From: an uncultured Lachnospiraceae bacterium
GTDB taxonomy: Bacteria; Bacillota; Clostridia; Lachnospirales; Lachnospiraceae
Length of the DNA stretch: 7,412 nucleotides
Direction of reading: 5' to 3'
Assembly (NCBI GenBank): GCA_934338765.1
Contig: CAKRHL010000099.1
Span: 1-7,412, forward strand
In this document: piece after piece, positions 1 through 4,952 of the stretch
Layout: each line of letters starts with the position of its first letter
How positions within the stretch are numbered: position 1 is the first letter of the stretch
Made by a program: the position numbers and the translations under genes
The notes under the pieces: model-generated
Told to the model about the DNA's origin: nothing
Seen by the model: only the letters and a program-made list of their open reading frames with translations
The model's database searches: none

Positions 1-181
1 GCTTGTGGTGGCCAGAGGCAGCAAGAGTGTCAACGTGGACAGCTTTCAGTGCGATCTGTATGAACTGCTGGATGGAAATCAGAAGATAAAAGCCCAGTAT
101 ATGGGGAATTATCTGCTGGATTACAGTTGGTCTGAAAGTCAGACAGCATTGTTAGACCATTTTTTACATCAGGAGCCGTGA
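1..181 (+). CDS. Response regulator with BTAD-like output domain, C-terminal fragment
   Basis: The reading frame enters at the window edge (first full codon at base 2) and gives 59 residues ending at TGA 179-181. The fragment contains VNVDSFQCDLYELLDGN followed by YMGNYLLDYSWSE. This matches the end of the bacterial transcriptional activator (BTAD/SARP-like) domain of many Lachnospiraceae response regulators, where the usual form is close to CDYY.FLEGD...FRGEYMSQYSWAE. In those proteins the domain sits C-terminal to a receiver and a winged-helix DNA-binding domain, neither of which is visible here. The protein is therefore probably a cytoplasmic transcription regulator of a two-component system, but partner kinase and targets cannot be told. 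It runs in the same direction as spo0A, 152 bases upstream of it. The position is notable because spoIVB is the usual upstream neighbour of spo0A. The assignment rests on motif memory over a short piece. Confidence 0.68.
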   Translation, partial: LVVARGSKSVNVDSFQCDLYELLDGNQKIKAQYMGNYLLDYSWSESQTALLDHFLHQEP

Positions 182-333
182 TTTCTTCATAATTGACAAA
201 ATTTCTCAGATAATTCCATTTTAATTCCGGCATAATGACATATTTTTTCATTTTATGTTCCATGCTATGGCAAGCAGAGGTTGTAAAATAACGTTGTCAA
301 AGTTAATTGAAAAAGGTAAAAAGGAGAAAAAAT
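182..333 (+). promoter_or_regulatory. Upstream region of spo0A with candidate promoter and degenerate 0A-box-like motifs
   Basis: The region is AT-rich and carries no gene. A good -35 sequence TTGACA is at 193-198, but the best -10 at proper spacing is only CATTTT (217-222, 18-base spacer), so the promoter call is weak. A near-repeat is visible: CATAATTGACA at 188-198 and CATAATGACA at 231-240. A third related motif in the opposite direction, TTGTCAAA, lies at 294-301 and differs by one base from the 0A box TTGTCGAA. Autoregulation by Spo0A is known in Bacillus; here it is only an inference. No convincing terminator for the upstream gene was seen. Confidence 0.3.
321..326 (+). promoter_or_regulatory. 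Ribosome binding site of spo0A
   Basis: AAGGAG ends 7 bases before ATG 334. It decides the start: an in-frame TTG at 307 would add nine residues (MKKVKRRKN) but has no ribosome binding site, and the added residues are not part of the Spo0A family. Confidence 0.85.
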
Positions 334-1278
334 ATGGAAAAGAAAGGAATTAAAGTGGTACTTGCTGACAACAATGTACAAGACAGAGAAACCAGGACGA
401 AAGCAATCGAAGAAGCCGGTATGCAGGTGGTCTTTTCGACAGGAGACGGAAAGAAAGCACTTGATGCGATTTATCGCGAACAGCCGGACATTGTGGTTAT
501 GGATATGATCCTTCCGGGGCTTGACGGTATAGGAATACTGGAAGAGATGGAGCAGGTGGACATGCTTAAGCGGCCTGTCATCATGATCGTAACGGCATTA
601 AAAACGTCCCAGATGGTTTCAAAAGCACTGCAGAAGGGAGCCGGTTATTATATGATGAAGCCGGTATCCAACAAAGTATTTGGAAAGAGATTGACACAGA
701 TTGCAGAGGAGATGCAGGAAAGGAGTACGGAATCTAAAATGTCTCCGGCACAGGAACAGGAATATGTTGCAGCGGAATATGCGGCAGCCGGTGAACAGAC
801 GCATTTACAGGCGGAGGCAGAACATCAGATGGAAAACAATGTTGTGCATATTGACAGACAACCTTCTTACACGGTATCTGCATCAAAGCAGACAACAGGA
901 CACAGCAGATATTCCGGTGATCTGGAAAAGGATGTTACCAATGTTCTGTTGGAGATAGGGATCCCGGCGCATATCAAAGGATATCAGTACATACGTCAGG
1001 GCATTATTATGTCTTTTCATGACAGAAGCATGCTTCAGTATATAACGAAATATCTGTATCCGGCCATTGCCAAGAAAAATAAAACTACATCCAGCAGTGT
1101 TGAGAGAACAATACGTCATGCCATTGAGGTTGCATGGCGCAGAGGAAATATGGATGTTTTGGAGGATATTTTTGGCAATACGGTTTGCGCAGGAAAAGGA
1201 AAACCGACCAACTCGGAATTTCTTGCTTTACTGACAGACAGATTTCGTCTGGAGTACCGGGAAAAGATTGTTTCTTAA
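334..1278 (+). CDS. spo0A: Sporulation transcription factor Spo0A (atypical receiver, long linker)
   Basis: This is a 314-residue protein; Bacillus subtilis Spo0A has 267. Residues 5-125 form a response-regulator receiver: D12 of the acidic pair, phosphoacceptor D57 in VVMDMILPGLDG, T87 and K109 (MMKP). Residues about 199-310 form the Spo0A C-terminal DNA-binding domain, with IPAHIKGYQYIRQ, a recognition region SSVERTIRHAIEVAW at 254-268, and GKPTNSEFLAL near the end. Phosphorylated Spo0A dimerises and binds 0A boxes to start sporulation and other stationary-phase programmes. Two things are odd. The residue after D12 is N13 (codon AAC) where family members normally have Asp, a Mg2+ ligand. 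The linker, about 125-195, is roughly 50 residues longer than in Bacillus and rich in Gln, Glu and Ala. The gene appears monocistronic, with citrate synthase downstream under its own promoter. The family call is very secure; whether it is the sporulation Spo0A or a paralogue is open. Confidence 0.96.
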   Translation: MEKKGIKVVLADNNVQDRETRTKAIEEAGMQVVFSTGDGKKALDAIYREQPDIVVMDMILPGLDGIGILEEMEQVDMLKRPVIMIVTALKTSQMVSKALQKGAGYYMMKPVSNKVFGKRLTQIAEEMQERSTESKMSPAQEQEYVAAEYAAAGEQTHLQAEAEHQMENNVVHIDRQPSYTVSASKQTTGHSRYSGDLEKDVTNVLLEIGIPAHIKGYQYIRQGIIMSFHDRSMLQYITKYLYPAIAKKNKTTSSSVERTIRHAIEVAWRRGNMDVLEDIFGNTVCAGKGKPTNSEFLALLTDRFRLEYREKIVS

Positions 1279-1319
1279 ACAAATGGGCAGGTTTACGGGA
1301 TCATCAATAGGCATAAACG

Positions 1320-1350
1320 TTCGTCGGGCAGGAGACAACTGCTTGACGGA
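1320..1350 (+). other. Stem-loop at the spo0A 3' end, overlapping the citrate synthase -35 box
   Basis: Arms TTCGTCGGGCAG (1320-1331) and CTGCTTGACGGA (1339-1350) pair over 12 positions around a 7-base loop GAGACAA. Nine pairs are Watson-Crick and three are G-U, which are allowed only in the + strand transcript. No T-run follows, so it is not a classical intrinsic terminator. It may protect or end the spo0A mRNA. Its right arm also contains the -35 hexamer of the next promoter, so a DNA-level operator role is another possibility. Confidence 0.5.
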
Positions 1351-1372
1351 ATAGTGAGAATTAGGGTATACT
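1343..1372 (+). promoter_or_regulatory. Sigma-A type promoter of the citrate synthase gene
   Basis: TTGACG (1343-1348) and TATACT (1367-1372) match five of six bases each to the consensus boxes, with an 18-base spacer. Transcription would start near 1379, giving a leader of about 80 bases before ATG 1460. Confidence 0.72.
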
Positions 1373-1391
1373 TGAAAAGTTGTATGTTATA

Positions 1392-1405
1392 TGTAAGGGA
1401 TATCA
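1392..1405 (+). promoter_or_regulatory. cre-like site (candidate CcpA operator)
   Basis: TGTAAGGGATATCA matches the cre consensus TGWAANCGNTNWCA at every fixed position except one: the central C is G. It lies about 13 bases downstream of the predicted transcription start, where a bound CcpA would act as a roadblock. Citrate synthase genes of Firmicutes are known targets of catabolite repression (citZ in Bacillus). The mismatch is in the usually well-conserved central CG, so the call is tentative. Confidence 0.42.
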
Positions 1406-1419
1406 CATGTAAACTTTGT

Positions 1420-1429
1420 ATACATGTAT
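1420..1429 (+). promoter_or_regulatory. Perfect 10-base palindrome in the citrate synthase leader
   Basis: ATACATGTAT is self-complementary. Its core ACATGT (1422-1427) also occurs at 1405-1410, 17 bases earlier, so two identical palindromic hexamers sit in the 5' leader. A dimeric regulator could bind here, but no known operator was recognised. Confidence 0.25.
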
Positions 1430-1444
1430 GCAATATTGATGAAG

Positions 1445-1452
1445 AAAGGAGG
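1445..1452 (+). promoter_or_regulatory. Ribosome binding site of citrate synthase
   Basis: AAAGGAGG ends 7 bases before ATG 1460 and fixes the start there. An in-frame ATG at 1424 would add twelve residues, would begin inside the palindrome and has no ribosome binding site. Confidence 0.88.
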
Positions 1453-1459
1453 CCTGTTT

Positions 1460-2836
1460 ATGGATAGCAAATCAATGATGGAATTAACCAAGGAGCTGGA
1501 TGCGGAATTTGACAATCTGGTAAATAACTGTATGACATCCGGCGCCATTGATTTAAATTTATATCAGGAATATGACGTGAAAAGGGGACTTCGTGATAGT
1601 GCCGGAAAGGGTGTACTGACGGGATTGACAGAGATTTCGGATGTTGTGGGCTTTCAGGTGGTAAATGGAGTCAAGGAGCCGGCGGACGGTAATCTGTATT
1701 ACCAGGGATATGATGTAAAACAGCTGGTAGGCTCTGATCCCAAGAAAAGATTTGCATTTGAGGAGGCAACCTATCTGTTGTTGTTTGGACGTCTGCCAAA
1801 TGAAGCGGAGTTTAATGTATTCAAGGAAATCCTTGCAAGTCTGCAGGAACTGTCAGGCCCTTTTATCAGAGATGTTATTATGAAGGCACCAAGTGAAAAT
1901 CTGATGAATGGTCTGATGAAAAGTGTGCTGACTCTGTATTCTTATGACAGTTGTCCGGATGATATTTCCGTAGCCAATGTTCTGCGTCAGTCATTGCAGC
2001 TGATCGCAAAGCTTCCGCTGATCGCCGTATACAGCTATCATGCGTATCGTCATTTTACCTTTGCGGAAAGTCTGGTGATCAAGCAGCCGAAGAATGAATA
2101 CTGCACTGCAGAGAATATTCTTTATATGCTTCGTCCCAATGGAAAGTTTACGCCGTTGGAGGCGAGAGTTCTGGATGCGGCGCTTGTTCTTCATGCAGAG
2201 CACGGTGGCGGTAATAACTCCACTTTTACCAATCATGTGGTAACATCATCAGGAACTGATACATATTCAGCTGTGGCAGCATCGATCGCATCTCTGAAGG
2301 GACCGCGGCATGGCGGTGCCAATCTCAAGGTTCAGCAGATGTTTGATGATCTGCGTGCAAACTGCACCGATACCACAGATGACGAGCAGGTTCGAGACTA
2401 TCTGTCCAAGGTGTTAAATCGTGAAGCCTTTGATAAGAGTGGTCTGATCTATGGAATGGGTCATGCGGTATACACGCTTTCTGATCCGAGAGAGGTTGTC
2501 CTGAAATCACTGGCAGAAAAGCTTGCTGAGGAGAAAGGTCTTCGTCAGGACTTTGAGCTTTATGACAGAGTAGAGAAGATATCAGCTGATCTGCTGCAGA
2601 AGAACCGTCATGTGTTAAAGCCGGTTTGTGCCAATGTAGATTTTTACAGTGGATTTGTATATACCATGCTGGGAATCCCAAGAGAAATGTTCACACCTCT
2701 TTTTGCAATCTCACGTATTGCAGGATGGAGTGCGCATCGTCTGGAGGAGCTTGTAAACAGAGGCAAGATCATTCGTCCTGCGTATAAGTATGTAGGACAT
2801 CACAGAAGATTCAAGGAAAGAAGCAAACGAAAGTAG
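1460..2836 (+). CDS. gltA: Citrate synthase (Si-type fold)
   Basis: This 458-residue protein condenses oxaloacetate and acetyl-CoA to citrate and CoA in the cytoplasm. In anaerobic Clostridia the usual role is the first step of a partial oxidative TCA branch leading to 2-oxoglutarate and glutamate. The catalytic signature is complete: HAEHGGGNNST with H248, GPRHGGAN with H284, GMGHAVYTLSDPR with H335 and R344, NVDFYSG with the catalytic D394, and ISRIAGWSAH with R419. The C-terminus carries the family's RPAYKYVG, followed by a basic tail (HHRRFKERSKRK). The protein is longer than E. coli GltA (about 427) or Bacillus CitZ (about 370), with extra N-terminal sequence before the core, as in other clostridial homologues. 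2-Methylcitrate synthase activity cannot be excluded from sequence, but no prp genes are nearby. Expression is likely from the promoter at 1343-1372, possibly under CcpA control. Confidence 0.95.
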   Translation: MDSKSMMELTKELDAEFDNLVNNCMTSGAIDLNLYQEYDVKRGLRDSAGKGVLTGLTEISDVVGFQVVNGVKEPADGNLYYQGYDVKQLVGSDPKKRFAFEEATYLLLFGRLPNEAEFNVFKEILASLQELSGPFIRDVIMKAPSENLMNGLMKSVLTLYSYDSCPDDISVANVLRQSLQLIAKLPLIAVYSYHAYRHFTFAESLVIKQPKNEYCTAENILYMLRPNGKFTPLEARVLDAALVLHAEHGGGNNSTFTNHVVTSSGTDTYSAVAASIASLKGPRHGGANLKVQQMFDDLRANCTDTTDDEQVRDYLSKVLNREAFDKSGLIYGMGHAVYTLSDPREVVLKSLAEKLAEEKGLRQDFELYDRVEKISADLLQKNRHVLKPVCANVDFYSGFVYTMLGIPREMFTPLFAISRIAGWSAHRLEELVNRGKIIRPAYKYVGHHRRFKERSKRK

Positions 2837-2847
2837 TGATGTCCGGT

Positions 2848-2862
2848 CTCTGTTATACAGAG
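2848..2862. terminator. Short hairpin between convergent genes, weak terminator candidate
   Basis: CTCTGT and ACAGAG form a perfect 6-base stem with loop TAT, overlapping the stop codon of the permease gene and lying 11 bases after the citrate synthase stop. Only a poor T-rich stretch (TAATGTTT) follows on the + strand and none on the - strand. It is the only hairpin I saw in this 16-base convergent gap that could end either transcript. Confidence 0.35.
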
Positions 2863-3647
2863 TAATGTTTCTGATAGTATTTTTCCAGAAAGGAAATAAA
2901 AAGGTACAGTCCTGTGGAGATCAGGCACAGGATTACAATGGAAAGAAGAACGTAGTCAAGTTTAAAGACCTGACTGCCGTAAATAATTAAATAACCAAGT
3001 CCTGCTTTGGCAGCGACAAACTCCCCGATGATAACGCCCACCAGAGTCAGTCCGATATCCACTTTCATGGCACTGATAATGGCGGGAATATTGCCGGGGA
3101 GTATTAATTTACAGAGAATATCTTTTTTGGATCCCCCCAGAGTACGTATCATCTTGATCTTTCCCGGATCCATTTCCAAAAATGTGTTATAGAGTGTGAT
3201 CGTGGTGCTGAAAACAGCCACACTGACTGCGGCGACGATGATGGTTTTCATATTATTGCCCAGCCATACGATAAAGACCGGAGCCAATGCCGTTTTTGGC
3301 AGACTGTTCAGGACGACCAGATAGGGTTCTAACACCTTGGCAATGGTTTCATTCCACCAGAGCAGGACGGCAAGCAAAATGCCGATCACAATGACCAGAA
3401 AAAAGCTTAAAAAGGTTTCCCCCAGAGTCACACCGATGTGATAAAATATCGTGTGGCTTTTTGCCATTTCAGCAAAACATAAAATAATTCTTGATGGGCT
3501 GCTGAAAATAAATGAATCCATCCATTCCAGTCTTGTAGCGATCTCCCAAAGTGCGATGAAGACAACAAAAAATAAAGTACGAAGAAAAAGGATCTTTCTC
3601 TTTTGTCTGGCTGCTTTTTGTAAAAATTGCTGCTGCAGATCACTCAT
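2853..3647 (-). CDS. ABC importer permease, SsuC/TauC/NrtB type
   Basis: The 264-residue integral membrane protein has about six hydrophobic segments: near 23-40, 71-97, 107-130, 135-152, 198-222 and 233-254. The segment NSLPKTALAPVFIVWLG (114-130) and the EAA-type cytoplasmic loop LGGSKKDILCKLILPGN followed by IPAIISAMK (170-195) are hallmarks of the BPD_transp_1 permeases that import nitrate, sulfonates, taurine or thiamine precursors. It would form the membrane channel with the ATPase encoded just before it. ATG 3645-3647 overlaps the ATPase stop by 8 bases, and its ribosome binding site AAGGAG (3658-3663, complement) lies inside the ATPase gene, so translation is probably coupled. The substrate cannot be deduced. 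No substrate-binding protein gene adjoins the pair. Confidence 0.92.
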   Translation of the reverse strand: MSDLQQQFLQKAARQKRKILFLRTLFFVVFIALWEIATRLEWMDSFIFSSPSRIILCFAEMAKSHTIFYHIGVTLGETFLSFFLVIVIGILLAVLLWWNETIAKVLEPYLVVLNSLPKTALAPVFIVWLGNNMKTIIVAAVSVAVFSTTITLYNTFLEMDPGKIKMIRTLGGSKKDILCKLILPGNIPAIISAMKVDIGLTLVGVIIGEFVAAKAGLGYLIIYGSQVFKLDYVLLSIVILCLISTGLYLFISFLEKYYQKHYSV

Positions 3648-4392
3648 TATTGTTCAACTCCTTCCATACCAGATTAAAATAATCTTTAAATTCAGGAGAA
3701 CTTCGGGCAAGAAACGGAGTCCGTTCTCCCGGACAGCTCAGATGAAGTGTGATTTCCTTTTTGACGGTGGCAGGACGGGCAGACAGGATGATGATGCGGT
3801 CTGCCATGCTGATGGCCTCCGAGATATCGTGTGTGATCAGAAGCGCCGTTTTCTTTTCTTTTTTGAGGATCGCCCAGACATCATCGGAGACGGAAAGTCT
3901 TGTCTGATAATCAAGAGCGGAAAAAGGTTCATCCAGAAGCAGAAGATCCGGTTCCAGCATCAGAGTACGGATCAGGGCGGCTCTTTGACGCATACCACCG
4001 GATAACTGGTTAGGCTTTGCGTTGCGGAAGCCGTCTAACTGGTATTTTTTTAACATATGATCAATTTTCTGGGGCAGTCCGTTGACAGACTGATGTGTAA
4101 TTTCCGGACCAAGTGCAATATTCTTATGTGTGGTGCGCCATTCCAGAAGATGATCCTTCTGCAGCATGTATCCGGTTTTCTTGTTTTTCTGCAGCAGGAT
4201 CTCACCCTGATCGGGCTGCAGAAGCCGGCAGATCAGGGAAAGAAGTGTGGATTTGCCGCAGCCACTGGGACCGACGATCGCCACAAATTCTCCGGGTTCA
4301 ATGGAAAAGCTTACCCGATCCAGAACCAGCGTTTCTCCCTGCAGCGTATGATAGGCATAGGAGAGGTTTTTGACTTCTAACAGATGATTCAT
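3640..4392 (-). CDS. ABC importer ATP-binding protein, SsuB/TauB type
   Basis: This 250-residue cytoplasmic ATPase powers the permease encoded immediately downstream. All nucleotide-binding motifs are intact: Walker A GPSGCGKST (41-49), Q-loop MLQKDHLLEW with Q78, signature LSGGMRQR (130-137), Walker B LLLLDEP (150-156), D-loop SALD and H-loop ITHD with H188. The sequence following the Q-loop and the overall length fit the nitrate/sulfonate/taurine importer subfamily. The start was placed at ATG 4392 because TGAGGA lies 6 bases upstream; an in-frame ATG at 4404 would add only MRTD and has no ribosome binding site. The gene is first in a two-gene operon. The usual third component, a periplasmic-type lipoprotein binding protein, is absent: the divergent neighbour is an unrelated small lipoprotein. 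Confidence 0.93.
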   Translation of the reverse strand: MNHLLEVKNLSYAYHTLQGETLVLDRVSFSIEPGEFVAIVGPSGCGKSTLLSLICRLLQPDQGEILLQKNKKTGYMLQKDHLLEWRTTHKNIALGPEITHQSVNGLPQKIDHMLKKYQLDGFRNAKPNQLSGGMRQRAALIRTLMLEPDLLLLDEPFSALDYQTRLSVSDDVWAILKKEKKTALLITHDISEAISMADRIIILSARPATVKKEITLHLSCPGERTPFLARSSPEFKDYFNLVWKELNNNE

Positions 4393-4397
4393 ATCAG

Positions 4398-4403
4398 TCC
4401 TCA
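4398..4403 (-). promoter_or_regulatory. Ribosome binding site of the ABC ATPase gene
   Basis: Read on the - strand, TGAGGA precedes ATG 4392 by 6 bases. It overlaps the upstream in-frame ATG at 4404, which argues against that ATG as the start. Confidence 0.65.
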
Positions 4404-4423
4404 TATAGACAATGGTTTACGAT

Positions 4424-4453
4424 AATATATTCATGAAAAAAAATAATGTGAAA
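4424..4453 (-). promoter_or_regulatory. Candidate promoter of the ABC importer operon
   Basis: On the - strand TTTCAC (4448-4453) and TATATT (4424-4429) are separated by 18 bases and would start transcription around 4416, some 25 bases before ATG 4392. The -35 box is only a partial match. Confidence 0.35.
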
Positions 4454-4489
4454 TGAGGAAAGATGTATATTTTTATTTGCATGTGAAAT
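4446..4489 (+). repeat. Direct repeat ATGTGAAAT in the divergent intergenic region
   Basis: The 9-base sequence ATGTGAAAT occurs at 4446-4454 and again at 4481-4489, 35 bases apart. Both copies lie between the divergent ABC ATPase and lipoprotein genes, and the first overlaps the proposed -35 box of the ABC operon. It could be a pair of operator half-sites, or chance in AT-rich DNA. Confidence 0.3.
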
Positions 4490-4529
4490 AATAGTACAGA
4501 ACAATGAAAAGGAAAGGTATGGTGCTGAT

Positions 4530-4931
4530 ATGAGAAAGAAAGTATTGATATTAGGAACTGTAATGACACTGGCTGCCGGATGTCTGGCAGGGTGTGGCGC
4601 AAACAACAATTCTACGACAGACCAGTCAACTGCTTCTCCCGCTGTAGAAGATGACAGAGATCTGAATACCATGGATCCGCAAAATTCCCCAAATGGAGAT
4701 GATGGTGCCGTGGACGATCTGGAGGATGGTGTTGATGATGCCGTGGATGGAGCGGAAGATGCTGTAGATGATGTGATCGATGGCACAGAGGATGCTGTGG
4801 ACGATGCGGCAGACGCACTGGATGGCAATGATGACACCAATGATACAAAGAATACAACAAACAATAAGAAAAATAACAAGACAACGAATAAGACAATAAA
4901 CAACAAAAAGAATAATACCGGGAAGAGATAG
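4530..4931 (+). CDS. Small lipoprotein with acidic 11-residue repeats and basic Asn/Lys/Thr tail
   Basis: The function of this 133-residue protein is not recognised. It starts with a lipoprotein signal: RKK, a hydrophobic stretch, then lipobox LAGC with C22 as the expected lipidated residue (an upstream AAGC at C18 is a second possibility). It should be anchored on the outer face of the membrane. Residues 40-102 hold 27 acidic residues and one Arg; within them, 60-102 form about four 11-residue repeats. Residues 103-133 are low complexity: 11 Asn, 8 Thr, 8 Lys and one Arg. The protein has no Cys beyond the signal region and hardly any aromatic residues, so a globular fold is unlikely. GGAAAGG (4511-4517) lies 12 bases before ATG 4530, a rather long spacing. 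The gene is single, divergent from the ABC importer. Similar short repeat lipoproteins, unnamed, occur in Lachnospiraceae as far as I remember. Confidence 0.82.
   Translation: MRKKVLILGTVMTLAAGCLAGCGANNNSTTDQSTASPAVEDDRDLNTMDPQNSPNGDDGAVDDLEDGVDDAVDGAEDAVDDVIDGTEDAVDDAADALDGNDDTNDTKNTTNNKKNNKTTNKTINNKKNNTGKR
4707..4835 (+). repeat. Tandem 33-base (11-residue) repeats inside the lipoprotein gene
   Basis: Residues 60-70 AVDDLEDGVDD, 71-81 AVDGAEDAVDD, 82-92 VIDGTEDAVDD and the shorter 93-102 AADALDGNDD align as 11-residue units. Hydrophobic residues fall at positions 2, often 5, and 9 of each unit, the 3-4-4 spacing of hendecad amphipathic helices. The DNA copies have drifted at third codon positions, so selection seems to act on the protein pattern. 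Confidence 0.75.
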
Positions 4932-4952
4932 CTGCAGGAGCGGATATCTGAG

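Noticed and set aside
307..333. Nine-codon N-terminal extension of Spo0A from a TTG codon
   Set aside because: There is no ribosome binding site before it, while AAGGAG is well placed for ATG 334, and the added residues are not part of the family.
1424..1459. Twelve-codon extension of citrate synthase from ATG 1424
   Set aside because: AAAGGAGG at 1445-1452 lies inside it and serves ATG 1460; nothing suitable precedes ATG 1424.
2325..2681. 118-codon open frame on the - strand
   Set aside because: It lies wholly within the citrate synthase catalytic core on the opposite strand and has no recognisable domain.
2848..2862. Strong bidirectional terminator between citrate synthase and the permease
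   Set aside because: The stem is only 6 bases and no T-run of useful length follows on either strand, so it is kept only as a weak candidate.
3451..4005. 184-codon open frame on the + strand
   Set aside because: It runs antisense across two well-supported ABC genes, has no ribosome binding site or recognisable family, and its Cys/Phe/Arg-rich composition is typical of shadow frames.
4707..4835. CRISPR-like array
   Set aside because: The periodic 33-base pattern has no spacers, and it is a coding repeat with third-position drift.
4394..4906. 170-codon Ser/Ala-rich open frame on the - strand
   Set aside because: Its Ser/Pro/Ala repeats are the antisense image of the Asp/Val/Ala repeat codons of the lipoprotein gene.
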